Shown piece by piece: positions 21,574-30,098 of a DNA stretch of 64,000 nucleotides. Made by a program: the position numbers and the translations under genes. Under the pieces are notes generated by a model that saw nothing but the letters and a program-made list of their open reading frames with translations, was not told the origin of the DNA and ran no database searches. The stretch spans positions 2,356,001 to 2,420,000 of the forward strand of contig NZ_JAJFZM010000001.1 in the NCBI RefSeq assembly GCF_020733705.1. The letters are read 5' to 3'. The stretch comes from Nocardia australiensis (GTDB lineage: Bacteria; Actinomycetota; Actinomycetes; Mycobacteriales; Mycobacteriaceae). How positions within the stretch are numbered: the stretch's first letter is position 1; each line of letters begins with the position of its first letter.

Positions 21574-22836
21574 ATGGTCGCGGATGGCAGCGAGGTCCAC
21601 CTCGCTCCCGCGCGGCCTGAGACCGGCCGGACGGTGCGCCGCCGCCCAAAGGATCGCAAGGTGCAGATCATTCGGGCGGCGGCTCGCGCGTTCAGTGACC
21701 GCGGGTATTACCCGGTGGGTGTGGATGAGATCGCCGCCGAGGTCGGTATTTCCGGGCCCGCGCTGTACCGGCATTTCCGCAATAAGTACGCGCTGCTCGT
21801 CGCGGCCGCGGAAGAGGGCGCCCGGCACCTGCTCGGGATTGCCCGCGCCGCGGACGATCCGCAGCTCGAGCCATCGCGTCGATTGGATGCCCTGATCAAG
21901 GCCATGAGCGAGCACACTATCGACATTCGGCGCGAGGCCGGACTCTACCGATGGGAGCGGCGCTACCTGGAGCGCGAGGATCGAGTCCGGATCCGAAAAA
22001 TCTACGACGATCTCAATGCGACAGTGGCCGCACCGATCGCGCGGCTTCGACCTACCGCGCCACCCGAGGATGTCGCGACGCTCGCCGCCGCGGTGCTCAG
22101 CGCGATCGCCAGTATCTCCGCGCACCGCACCGCGCTGTCGACCGCGCGGCTACTGCCGCTGTTGCACGATATGTGCTGGTCGATCCTGGGTGCCGAGTTG
22201 CCGCCCGCGTCGTCGAGCCCAGATCCTGGACCGGTGGTCCGTGGGCTGCCGGTCACATCGAAACGCGAACAGCTACTCACCGAGGCGATCCGCATTTTCG
22301 GCAGGCAGGGATACCACGAGGCGAGCATCGAGGAGATCGGCGCGGCGGTCGGCATCAATGCTTCCAGCGTGTACCGGTATTTCACCAGCAAGGCCGACCT
22401 GCTCGCCGCGGCGTTCCATCGCACCGGTGACCGGGTCGCGATCGCGATCACCGAGGCACTCGCCGAGTCGAGCAGCCGTCCCGACGCGGTCCGACGCATC
22501 GCCTACCAGCAGGCCAGGCTCACGTTCACGATGCCGGAAATCATGCCGGTCTACTACGCCGAGTTCAGCAATCTGCCGCAGGCCGAACAGCACAAACTAC
22601 GTGCCATCCAACGCCAGAACATTCTGGAATGGGCCAACCTGCTCGACGGTGATCAGGTTGAGGCCAGGTTCCGCGTGCACGCCGCTTACGGTCAGGTGAT
22701 CGATGTCGGCAGGCTGACCAAGTTCGATGCCAGGCCCGAACAATTGGCCCGGGTGTGCGCGCTGATGGAGGCGGTGCTGCTCGGCGGCTCAGCGCCAGCC
22801 GTGCCGACTGCGGAAGATGGTTTTGGCCAGCCGTAG
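21574..22836 (+). CDS. TetR-family regulator with two tandem TetR units
   Basis: 420 residues, about twice the usual TetR length. Two complete N-terminal-type HTH domains are visible. The first is at ~33-75 (AFSDRGYYPVGVDEIAAEVG, then GPALYRHFRNK); the second is at ~235-277 (IFGRQGYHEASIEEIGAAVG, then SSVYRYFTSK). Each is followed by a helical ligand-domain-like region. The start is ATG 21574 after GGAGAACGGAGAG; a longer frame from 21526 lacks such a site. The gene is divergent from an enoyl-CoA hydratase and its last 48 bp overlap the end of the convergent aldehyde dehydrogenase. It likely represses neighbouring lipid or aldehyde metabolism genes; the ligand is unknown. The fusion may bind DNA as an internal pseudo-dimer. 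Confidence 0.9.
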   Translation: MVADGSEVHLAPARPETGRTVRRRPKDRKVQIIRAAARAFSDRGYYPVGVDEIAAEVGISGPALYRHFRNKYALLVAAAEEGARHLLGIARAADDPQLEPSRRLDALIKAMSEHTIDIRREAGLYRWERRYLEREDRVRIRKIYDDLNATVAAPIARLRPTAPPEDVATLAAAVLSAIASISAHRTALSTARLLPLLHDMCWSILGAELPPASSSPDPGPVVRGLPVTSKREQLLTEAIRIFGRQGYHEASIEEIGAAVGINASSVYRYFTSKADLLAAAFHRTGDRVAIAITEALAESSSRPDAVRRIAYQQARLTFTMPEIMPVYYAEFSNLPQAEQHKLRAIQRQNILEWANLLDGDQVEARFRVHAAYGQVIDVGRLTKFDARPEQLARVCALMEAVLLGGSAPAVPTAEDGFGQP

Positions 22837-24288
22837 ATTGCGCGTATGGCGATCGAAGGTGGACAGGTGCACCAGCGACCGGTAGCGCTTGCGGGCAATG
22901 GCGAGGGTCCGGCTGAACTCCCGCAGACCTTGGTCGCCATGGTGATGGCCCTGGCCGTATTCGCCGACTCCGCCAATGGGTAGTGCCGGAATCCCGGCGT
23001 AGGCGGTCGAGGAATTGATAGTCACAACGCCGACCCGGAGTTGCTCCGCCAGCGTCTCGACGCTGTGCACGTCCCTGGTGAACACCGACACCGCGACGCC
23101 GTTGCCGACCGCGTTGATCCGTTGCGCCGCCTCGTCCATATCCGCGACCGTATTGACGATCAGCACCGGTCCGATGCCCTCGCCGGTGATCACGACGCTT
23201 TCCTCGGGTACCTCGGTCAGGACGATGGGTTCGATATAGGGCTCGCGGATCGAGTCGAGTCCGCCGACGACCGCCCGGCCACCGCGGGCCAGCGCGTCGC
23301 GAACCTGCTTGCGCACCACGTCGACCTGCGAATCCAGGATCATCGGCCCATAGGACGCGCGCTTGTCCGCACCCGGTCGCAGCCGACGCGCCTGTTCGGC
23401 CACCAGTTCGAGGAACCGGTCCGATACCGAACCGGCGACGTAGGCGCGCTGGATGCCGGTGGCATTCTGGCCCGCGTTCGCCATCGCCCCGAAGACCGCG
23501 GCCTCCGCGGCGTCGTCGAGTTTCGCGTCGACGTGCACGACCATGGTGCCCTTGCCGTTTCGCTCCACCACCACTGGAGTCATGTTCTGCGCGCAGAGCG
23601 AGATCACCTCACGCGCTCCGGCATCCGAGCCCGCGTAGGCCAGCTTGTCGATCTTGGTCCGACACAGCGCGGCGTCGGTCGAGTGATCGCCGGTAACCAC
23701 CTGCAGCACAGGTTGATTCGGGGCCAGCCGGTTCCAGCTCTCGGCGAGCCAGACTCCGACTCCGGTGGTGAGTTCGTTCGGTTTGAACACCACGGTATTG
23801 CCCGCCGCCATGGCGTAGGCGATCGAGCCCATCGGGGTGAACACGGGGTTGTTCCACGGACCGAGGACACCGACGACGCCGAGCGGCAGGTAACCGACCG
23901 AGGCGTGTTGGTTGCGGGTCAGCAGGGTGGATCCGAGCCGATGACGGTCCAGCACCCTGGCCGCGTTGCGCGCGGCCCAATCCAGATTCTCCACGGCCAG
24001 CATGACCTCGATGGCCGCGTCCGCCTCGGGTTTGCCGGTTTCCTCGCAGAGGATCTCCACCAATTCGCTTGCCCGCCTGGTGATGCTGCGTTTCCAATCG
24101 AGCAGCCAGCGCTTGCGTCCACCGAATCCCAGTTCGGCCCACCACTTTTCGGCCGATCGCGCGGCGCGTACGGTACGGTTCAGTTCGCTGGCGCCCATCA
24201 CCGCGTAATTGCCGACGATCTCGCCGGTACGCGGATCGTATGACGTCAGCACGTTCGATTGGCCCGATTGCTGCGCGGTCTCGGCCAT
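22789..24288 (-). CDS. Aldehyde dehydrogenase family protein lacking the catalytic Cys
   Basis: 499 residues from ATG at 24288 (MAETAQQSGQ), with a good ribosome site (GGGAGGTAG) just before. Family landmarks are present: VGVLGPWNNP (~125), NTVVFKPNE (~148), the Glu motif VVERNGK (~235) and GVGEYGQGHHHGDQGLREFS near the C-terminus. The Cys motif, normally GQxCxGxxR, reads GQNATGIQR, with GCC (Ala) at the Cys position, and this is clear in the nucleotide sequence. Without this Cys the normal hydride-transfer chemistry via a thiohemiacetal should not run, so it may be inactive, structural or changed in function. It overlaps the 3' end of the tandem TetR gene by 48 bp and is divergent from the ABC exporter operon. 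Confidence 0.9.
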   Translation of the reverse strand: MAETAQQSGQSNVLTSYDPRTGEIVGNYAVMGASELNRTVRAARSAEKWWAELGFGGRKRWLLDWKRSITRRASELVEILCEETGKPEADAAIEVMLAVENLDWAARNAARVLDRHRLGSTLLTRNQHASVGYLPLGVVGVLGPWNNPVFTPMGSIAYAMAAGNTVVFKPNELTTGVGVWLAESWNRLAPNQPVLQVVTGDHSTDAALCRTKIDKLAYAGSDAGAREVISLCAQNMTPVVVERNGKGTMVVHVDAKLDDAAEAAVFGAMANAGQNATGIQRAYVAGSVSDRFLELVAEQARRLRPGADKRASYGPMILDSQVDVVRKQVRDALARGGRAVVGGLDSIREPYIEPIVLTEVPEESVVITGEGIGPVLIVNTVADMDEAAQRINAVGNGVAVSVFTRDVHSVETLAEQLRVGVVTINSSTAYAGIPALPIGGVGEYGQGHHHGDQGLREFSRTLAIARKRYRSLVHLSTFDRHTRNLRLAKTIFRSRHGWR

Positions 24289-24675
24289 GGCTACCTCCCG
24301 CAGAGTCGATCCGGCGCAGTCGCTTCGCCAGAAGCAGCGCTGCCGCCGCCGAGTGAGTGCATGTGTTTCCCCGAATAGCAGACTATGGTCGCCGCGGCGG
24401 CCCGACAAGGCTCCGGCGCCGCCGATGCGCTATCGCTGGTATGCCGAATCGGCATCGAGCCAGCACGGAGCCGATCGACCCGAATTATTGTGAGCAAGCG
24501 CACACATGAGTGGGCGGTCGGGTGGGTACCGCGCGGACGCTGCCGCGGGAAACGACGCGAGCCTGAAATGACCGTGCCGGTAACATCGCGCCAGGCGGTA
24601 CGGATCACCAACCCGGACGTACTTATGTGTGCGTTGCGGCGACCAGGTCGCCCCCCGGCCGATAGTGGAGAGTTG
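24289..24675. promoter_or_regulatory. Divergent intergenic region between ALDH and ABC exporter
   Basis: 387 bp. The arms CGCACACATGAG (24499-24510) and CTTATGTGTGCG (24622-24633) are inverted with one mismatch and lie 111 bp apart; they could be paired regulator half-sites. The frame of the downstream ATPase is open back to 24385, but the segment before 24676 shows no ABC similarity. No separate gene is supported. Confidence 0.4.
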
Positions 24676-25680
24676 ATGCCGAGCTTGAACCAAGCAGATT
24701 CGCACCCGAGTCCTGCCGCGGTCGATCCGAGTGATTACGCGGTTTTCGTCGACAATGTCAGGAAATCCTTCGGCGACGTCCACGCGCTACGAGGTGTCAG
24801 CTTTCGTGCCGAGAGGGCCAGTGTTCTCGGCATCCTCGGCCCGAACGGTGCGGGCAAGACAACCACGGTGAAGATCCTGTCCACGCTGTTGCGCGCGGAC
24901 GCCGGCACCGCCGTCGTGGCCGGCCACGACGTGCAGAAGGATCCGGCCGGGGTGCGGCGGTCGATCATGATGACCGGCCAGTACGCCGCGCTGGATGAGA
25001 ACCTGTCCGGCCGGGAGAACCTCGAGTTGTTCGGCAGGTTGATGGGCCTGACCAAATCCGCGGCCCGTAAGCGTGCCGATGTGCTGCTCGAGGAATTCGA
25101 CCTGACCAGCGCGGGCCGCCGCGCGGTGAGCAACTATTCGGGTGGTATGCGCCGCCGTGTCGATATCGCCTGCGGTCTGGTGGTGCGGCCGGAGGTGGTG
25201 TTCCTCGACGAACCGACCACCGGATTGGACCCGCGCAGCCGCCAGGGTGTCTGGGATCTGGTGACCGCGCTCAAGAACCAGGGCATTACGGTCCTGCTGA
25301 CCACGCAGTACCTCGAGGAAGCCGACGTACTCAGCGACAACATCATCGTCATCGACAAGGGCACCGTGATCGCCGAGGGCACCGCCGACGAACTCAAGGC
25401 CAAGACCGGTGGCAGCTACTGCGAGGTTGTTCCGCTCGACCCGAAACACCTCAGCGACGCCGCCACCGCGCTCGGCGATCTGGTGCCGGCCGCGGTGCTC
25501 GTCGAAATCAATGGCGGGGACCGGATCTCCATCCCGGCGCCCGACGGTGCGGCCACCCTCACCGAGGCATTGCGCAGGCTCGACACCGCCGATATCGCGC
25601 TGGCCGATATCGCGCTGCGCAGGCCGTCGCTCGATGACGTATTCCTCTCCATCACCGGCCATTCGGGCGGCAACGCGTGA
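24676..25680 (+). CDS. ABC exporter ATP-binding protein, DrrA-like
   Basis: 334 residues. Walker A GPNGAGKTTT at ~55, Q-loop region GQYAALDENLSGRENL, signature YSGGMRRRVDIA ~154, Walker B VVFLDEPTTGLDP ~175 and the H-loop region TTQYLEEAD. The C-terminal ~100 residues match the DrrA/daunorubicin-resistance extension (ADIALRRPSLDDVFLSITGH). Start ATG 24676 after GGAG; the open frame continues upstream but has no family similarity there. It forms an operon with two permease genes through 4-bp GTGA and ATGA overlaps. The family exports hydrophobic drugs or lipids such as daunorubicin or phthiocerol dimycocerosate; the substrate here is unknown. Confidence 0.93.
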   Translation: MPSLNQADSHPSPAAVDPSDYAVFVDNVRKSFGDVHALRGVSFRAERASVLGILGPNGAGKTTTVKILSTLLRADAGTAVVAGHDVQKDPAGVRRSIMMTGQYAALDENLSGRENLELFGRLMGLTKSAARKRADVLLEEFDLTSAGRRAVSNYSGGMRRRVDIACGLVVRPEVVFLDEPTTGLDPRSRQGVWDLVTALKNQGITVLLTTQYLEEADVLSDNIIVIDKGTVIAEGTADELKAKTGGSYCEVVPLDPKHLSDAATALGDLVPAAVLVEINGGDRISIPAPDGAATLTEALRRLDTADIALADIALRRPSLDDVFLSITGHSGGNA

Positions 25681-26495
25681 GTGCTCCTACCGTCGTCGGC
25701 CCCGATACCGCGACGCTGTTCATCGACCTGCCCGATGCCACGCCCTCGTCGTTCGCCCAATGGCGGGCCCTGACCGGCCGGATCATCCGAACAATGGCCA
25801 CCAAGGGTGAATTGATCGTCGCGGCGATCACCCCGCTGGTGTTCACCCTCGGTTTCTATCTGCCGCTGCGCTATGTGATGAAGTTCCAGGGCATCGATTA
25901 CGCGCAGTTCGTGATGCCGATCATCGTGCTACAGACCATGGCCTTCACCATGATGTCGAACGCGCAACTGTCGGCGTTCGAGGCGCTCACCGGGCTCAGT
26001 ACCAGGTTGCAGACCATGCCGATCGGGATGCTCGTCCCACTATCGGCGCGGATCGCGGCCGGAATGGTCCGCTCGGTTGTCTCGCTGACGGCGGCGCTGA
26101 TCTTCGGGTACCTGATCGGTTTCCGGTTCGTGGCCGGATTCGGCCAGGCCGTGCTGTTCTGTGTGTTCTCGCTTGCGGTCGGCACCGTGCTCGCGCTCGG
26201 CGCCGACGCGCTCGGCAATCTCACCAGGAGTCCGGAATCGTTGAGCCAGGCGTTGACCCTGCCCACATTGATCCTCGGCATGCTCTCCTGCGGATTCGTG
26301 CCGGAGAGTAGTTTCCCGACCTGGATCCAGCCTTTCGTGCGCAACCAGCCGATCTCCCAGTTCTCCTTCGCATTACGCGATATGGCGCAGGACGGAGTGA
26401 GCTGGCAGGTGCTCTGGGTGCCGCTGGTCTGGTTGGGCGGTTTGGTCATCGCGTTCACCCCGTTGGCGATCTGGGCGAGTGTGAGGCGGGCATGA
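25677..26495 (+). CDS. ABC-2 type permease, DrrB-like
   Basis: 272 residues with about six hydrophobic segments (for example VAAITPLVFTLGFYLPL, FVMPIIVLQTMAFTM, RSVVSLTAALIFGYLIGF, LTLPTLILGMLSCGFVPES, VLWVPLVWLGGLVIAFTPLAIW). FVPESSFPTWIQPFVRNQPIS is the typical conserved segment of DrrB/ABC-2 permeases. It starts with GTG overlapping the DrrA-like stop by 4 bp and overlaps the next permease by 4 bp, so the three genes are translationally coupled. It should form the membrane part of the exporter together with the following gene. Confidence 0.9.
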   Translation: MSAPTVVGPDTATLFIDLPDATPSSFAQWRALTGRIIRTMATKGELIVAAITPLVFTLGFYLPLRYVMKFQGIDYAQFVMPIIVLQTMAFTMMSNAQLSAFEALTGLSTRLQTMPIGMLVPLSARIAAGMVRSVVSLTAALIFGYLIGFRFVAGFGQAVLFCVFSLAVGTVLALGADALGNLTRSPESLSQALTLPTLILGMLSCGFVPESSFPTWIQPFVRNQPISQFSFALRDMAQDGVSWQVLWVPLVWLGGLVIAFTPLAIWASVRRA

Positions 26496-27358
26496 GTTCG
26501 ATCGAGGCAACCAGACAATCCGCCGCCCCCGAGGCGCCCGGCCTGGCCGGGAACACTCCACTACCGGAGGTGACCGCCAAGTCCGAACACGCGCTGAGCA
26601 CCTGGGTGACGCACAGCATGATCCAGTGCAAACGGTTGTTGATGGTGTGGATGCGTGACCCGGCGACCACCATTCAGACGCTGGTCTATCCGGCGCTGAC
26701 GCTGCTGATGTTCCGTGTCGTGCTCGGTAAACCGATAACCGCGGCCACCGGCATGCCGAGCATCTACGGCCAGGTCGCGATGATCACGCTCGTCGCCGCG
26801 ATGTCCGGCGCCGTGGTCAGCGCGCTCGGATTCAAGCGCGAAAAAGCCACCGGTCTGCTCGGCCGTTTCTGGACCATGCCTGTGCACCGGGCAGCCGGGC
26901 TGACCGGACGATTGCTGGCCGAGGCGTTGCGCGTGCTCATCACCACCGTGTTCGTTATCGCGGTCGGCTACGCCGTCGGCTTCCGTTTCGGTCAGGGGCC
27001 GCTCGCGGCGCTCGCACTGATCGGCATTCCGGTGCTGTTCGGGATCGGCTTCGCGGTGCTGGTCACCACGCTGGCGACCATCACCGAGGGCATCCTGCTC
27101 GTCAGCCTCATCGGCACGTTCAACACCCTGCTGATGTTCTTCAACTCCGGCTTCGTCCCCGTCTTCGCCTATCCCACCTGGTTGCAGGACACCGTCGCCA
27201 ATCAGCCCATGAGCTGTGCCATCGATGCGATGAAGGGACTGTCCTACGGAGGGCCGGTCGCCGAACCGCTGCTGAAGACCCTCGCCTGGACCCTCGGCCT
27301 GATCATCGTGTTCGCCTACCCCGCGATCCGCGGCTACCGCCGCGCCGCTGAAGCTTGA
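26492..27358 (+). CDS. ABC-2 type permease, DrrC-like
   Basis: 288 residues. After a ~45-residue hydrophilic N-terminus come about six hydrophobic segments and the family segment SGFVPVFAYPTWLQDTVANQ, parallel to that in the preceding permease. ATGA overlap with the upstream gene shows a tight drrABC-like operon. It probably pairs with the DrrB-like protein as a heterodimeric membrane channel powered by the DrrA-like ATPase. The operon ends here and is followed by duplicated hairpin repeats rather than a simple terminator. Confidence 0.9.
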   Translation: MSSIEATRQSAAPEAPGLAGNTPLPEVTAKSEHALSTWVTHSMIQCKRLLMVWMRDPATTIQTLVYPALTLLMFRVVLGKPITAATGMPSIYGQVAMITLVAAMSGAVVSALGFKREKATGLLGRFWTMPVHRAAGLTGRLLAEALRVLITTVFVIAVGYAVGFRFGQGPLAALALIGIPVLFGIGFAVLVTTLATITEGILLVSLIGTFNTLLMFFNSGFVPVFAYPTWLQDTVANQPMSCAIDAMKGLSYGGPVAEPLLKTLAWTLGLIIVFAYPAIRGYRRAAEA

Positions 27359-27370
27359 GTTATCGGCTGT

Positions 27371-27751
27371 GTTGTTGGCCGCTGGCGCGGCGGGTTCGCG
27401 GCCCCGAAGGCTCGCATCCGAGCAGCCGAGACTCGCGACTTCGTCGCCTCGCTTCGGCTACTCGGATGCGAGCCGGCCGCGAACGGGTCGCTCGTAAGAC
27501 TCGCTCCGTGGGGGTGAGTCGGGGTGTCGAGGTCGCGACCACGGGGTGTTGGTGTTGGGGGTTGTTGGCCGCGGGGGCGGCGGGTTCGCGGCCCCGAAGG
27601 CTCGCATCCGAGCAGCCGAGACTCGCGACTTCGTCGCCTCGCTTCGGCTACTCGGATGCGAGCCGGCCGCGAACGGGTCGCTCGTAAGACTCGCTTCGTG
27701 GGGGGTGAGTCGGGGTGTCGAGGTCGCGGCCACGGGTGTTGGTGTTGGGGG
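27371..27751. repeat. Two tandem 190-bp repeats, each with a giant hairpin
   Basis: Unit one spans about 27371-27560 and unit two about 27561-27751; both begin GTTGTTGGCCGC and are nearly identical. Each contains outer arms GTTCGCGGCC and GGCCGCGAAC and, inside them, perfect 12-bp arms CTCGCATCCGAG and CTCGGATGCGAG, with further internal pairing (AGCCGA/TCGGCT, GCGAC/GTCGC). The outer arms match those of the 20309-20400 element. The interval 27359-27777 holds no supported gene. Confidence 0.88.
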
Positions 27752-27777
27752 TGTGGGTGCTTGTTTGGGCTTTCTGG

Positions 27778-28962
27778 TTAGGGGGTGGTGTTTGCCGCGG
27801 GGGCGGGGGTGAAGTCGTGGTTGAGCCACCGGTTGCGGTTGGTCCAGCCGACCAGGTCGTAGCGCCAGTGGAAGGGCCAGGTGTGGGTGACTGTGTTGAT
27901 TAGTACGGCGGCGAGGGCGATGTAGTCGTCGTGGGTCGAGAGTAGGGCGCGCTGGCCGCGGGGGGACGCGGTGAAGAAGGCGTCGAACATGGAGATGGAC
28001 TGTTCGATGGTCAGGCGGCCCAGGCCCCCGAGGCCGCGCATGCGCATCCAGTAGGTCAGGCGGGCCTGCCGGGACCAAAGTTGCGTGATGGGGTCGCGGT
28101 CCTGTTGGAGCGTGGTGATGGCGGTGTCGACGAGTGCGAGCGAATCGGCGACACTGTATCCGGTGCAGGGATGCATCATGCCGCCGCGTGAACCGAACGG
28201 AATCGCTTGGGCAGTACCCTTTTTCGGTGGTGGCTGATCCAGTGGATAGTGCGCGGCCTCGATCGGTTCGTCGCCGGTGAGGGTGATTCCGTGCGTGGCA
28301 AGTCGGCTCAGTGTGCGGTTGCGCAGCTCGTGTTGCGGCATGCCGCCACGCAGGCCGAGGCTGGTTTCCTCGAAGAGTACGGTGCCGTCACCGACTGGGA
28401 CGGCGTAGAGGAACGAGGGCGGTTCGCCCGGGCCCGCCCCGTTTTCCGGGCGCCAATCCAGCAGCAGCCCTTCGCCATCGGCGATCATCGGCGCCGCGGT
28501 CTCGGCGTCGACGAAGATGCCGTGCGCGCTGGCCGCCCGGCGCCGCCCGGGTGCCGGCAGCCCGCGGGTATCGAAAACCGTTGCCGCACCGAGGATTGTG
28601 CCGTCGGTCAGTTCCACCTTGTGGGCGTCGACGCGGGTCGCGCGTCCGGCCAGCACGGTCGCGTCATCGAGCGGCAGCGCATCGCGCAGGCCGGATTTGG
28701 ATAGCACACAGTAGGGGCGTTCGATGCGATGCTTGGTGTTCGTCCAGACCGTCGGCGCTTCGATCCGAGTAGCGATAGCCGTGGGCGACAACCATTCCGG
28801 CAGTTCATCCATCCAGCATGAGAAGGTGGGCGGCCAGGGTCGCTCCGGACGCGGATCGACGGCGGTCACGCGCAATCCCGCCAGCATCGCGCGGTGTGCC
28901 AAGGCGCGCCCGGTCGGACCGAGACCGACCACGCAGACATCCGACTTCGTATGCACGCCCAT
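27778..28962 (-). CDS. Lycopene cyclase-family FAD-dependent protein
   Basis: 394 residues from the chosen ATG (MGVHTKSDVCVVG). The N-terminal VVGLGPTGRALAHRAMLAGL is the dinucleotide-binding Rossmann motif, followed by VTAVDPRPERPW, typical of lycopene beta-cyclase-like (CrtY/CrtL) flavoproteins. SFLYAVPVGDGTVLFEETSL and GGMMHPCTGYSVADSL match the conserved middle and C-terminal regions of that family. An upstream in-frame start at 29070 would add 36 residues without similarity. The family cyclises the ends of lycopene or acts on related isoprenoids. No other carotenoid gene is nearby, so the substrate is uncertain. It lies 123 bp downstream of the hotdog gene on the same strand and may be co-transcribed. 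Confidence 0.82.
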   Translation of the reverse strand: MGVHTKSDVCVVGLGPTGRALAHRAMLAGLRVTAVDPRPERPWPPTFSCWMDELPEWLSPTAIATRIEAPTVWTNTKHRIERPYCVLSKSGLRDALPLDDATVLAGRATRVDAHKVELTDGTILGAATVFDTRGLPAPGRRRAASAHGIFVDAETAAPMIADGEGLLLDWRPENGAGPGEPPSFLYAVPVGDGTVLFEETSLGLRGGMPQHELRNRTLSRLATHGITLTGDEPIEAAHYPLDQPPPKKGTAQAIPFGSRGGMMHPCTGYSVADSLALVDTAITTLQQDRDPITQLWSRQARLTYWMRMRGLGGLGRLTIEQSISMFDAFFTASPRGQRALLSTHDDYIALAAVLINTVTHTWPFHWRYDLVGWTNRNRWLNHDFTPAPAANTTP

Positions 28963-29085
28963 ATCGGCAATCAAACGGTCCCAGCAGCACCGACGCAACT
29001 GTTCCGCGTGGTGCGGACCCGAAGGGTCGGTGACCCGCGTCCACGGGGCGTCGCCGCACGTTGCGGGCACCCGGGTGCCCGCCGA

Positions 29086-29562
29086 CTACTTGGGTGTGAC
29101 CCAGGTGGTGATGTCGGCGTGTACAACCTCCAGCCCGCTCTTGTCGTATATCGACACGGGCACGATCAACTCCTGCCCCGTCGTGATCGTCGCGAAGTCC
29201 GGAATCTCAGGCAGCTTCGCCACCGCACGCAGCCCGGTCTCCGCCTTGGCCAGGTACTGCACGTTCATCGCCTTGGGAATCCAGCGGTGTGTGCCGGGCA
29301 CCGTCGCCTCGCTCAGCATCCCCATCGCCACCTCGGCCAGGTTGCACGCCGCGATCGCGTGGTAGGTGCCCAGATGGTTGTGAATGCCGAACCACTTCGG
29401 CGAGGTCACCTCGCACAACCCTGGCTCCAGTCGCACCACGCTCGGCAGCACCGTGCCGAAGTACGGCACCCGGGCCACCATGCCCAGCGAGAACAGCGTG
29501 TGCCCCAGCCGGTTGTCCGGCAGTTTCTTCCAGGCCCGATGGGTCGCGGTCTCTTTTGTCAT
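29086..29562 (-). CDS. Hotdog-fold thioesterase-like protein (DUF4442 type)
   Basis: 158 residues from ATG at 29562 (MTKETATHRAWKKL). Conserved-looking features are GHTLFSLGMVARVPYFGTV, LEPGLCEV, the helix HNHLGTYHAIAACNLAEVAMG and the following strands, which fit the DUF4442/PaaI-like hotdog fold. Such proteins are usually acyl-CoA thioesterases. An in-frame upstream extension to 29733 is Pro-rich and unlike the family. A palindrome CTTACTCGGAAGTAAG lies only 10 bp before the start and could be a repressor site. It is followed on the same strand by the lycopene-cyclase-like gene. Confidence 0.8.
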   Translation of the reverse strand: MTKETATHRAWKKLPDNRLGHTLFSLGMVARVPYFGTVLPSVVRLEPGLCEVTSPKWFGIHNHLGTYHAIAACNLAEVAMGMLSEATVPGTHRWIPKAMNVQYLAKAETGLRAVAKLPEIPDFATITTGQELIVPVSIYDKSGLEVVHADITTWVTPK

Positions 29563-29571
29563 ACCCGCTAT

Positions 29572-29587
29572 CTTACTCGGAAGTAAG
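29572..29587. promoter_or_regulatory. Palindromic operator-like site
   Basis: CTTACTCGGAAGTAAG is an inverted repeat with arms CTTAC/GTAAG (CTTACT/AGTAAG if slightly shifted), 10 bp upstream of the hotdog gene start. The TTACT...AGTAA pattern is common for TetR-type lipid regulators in actinobacteria. Regulator unknown. Confidence 0.5.
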
Positions 29588-30098
29588 TTTGGTTCGGATG
29601 GTGAAGCGGCATACTTTTCGCTGGGTCGAGAGCCTGCGGGGGCGCGCCCGGGATCCGGGGTCCGACCTGCGCTGGGGGCGGCCGGAGTGAATGGGTGGGG
29701 GGTGGATTTGAAGTCGTCGGTCGGGTCGGGCATACTGTTCGGGTTGCCTTGCGCCGGGCCATCCCTGTTCTACGGGTTATGGAGGGTTGCTAGGCGAGCA
29801 ATACCCAATCGTGTACCTCACTGGATTCCAGTGTGGGTGCGTCCGGGACAGTGTTCCGAAGCCTGAGGTGAATTTCGATTCCGGGGCAGAGGAATGAACG
29901 GATGGGCGACACGCCCGACCGCGTGGACCGGAGAACCATGACAGATGAACAGCGGCGAATGATCGGGCGTGCCCGGTCGCGGTCTCTCTCTCGAGCTGAG
30001 ACGTCTTCGTGTGTTCGGGCTGTGCAAATTGAGGGTGGTTCGGACGCTGTAGCCGGCGTTCGGGTCACGAACGAAAAGCGGAGAAAAGGACACTTAGC
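29588..30098 (+). promoter_or_regulatory. Upstream leader region of the S10 operon
   Basis: About 510 bp before rpsJ. A short open frame starting at 29902 is Arg-rich and has no similarity, so I do not call it a gene. A strong ribosome site GGAGAAAAGG lies at about 30080-30089. The region must carry the operon promoter and a long leader, but no promoter boxes or control hairpin could be assigned by eye. Confidence 0.4.

Noticed and set aside
24385..24675. N-terminal extension of the DrrA-like ATPase
   Set aside because: Open frame only; no ABC similarity, and a good start with GGAG exists at 24676.
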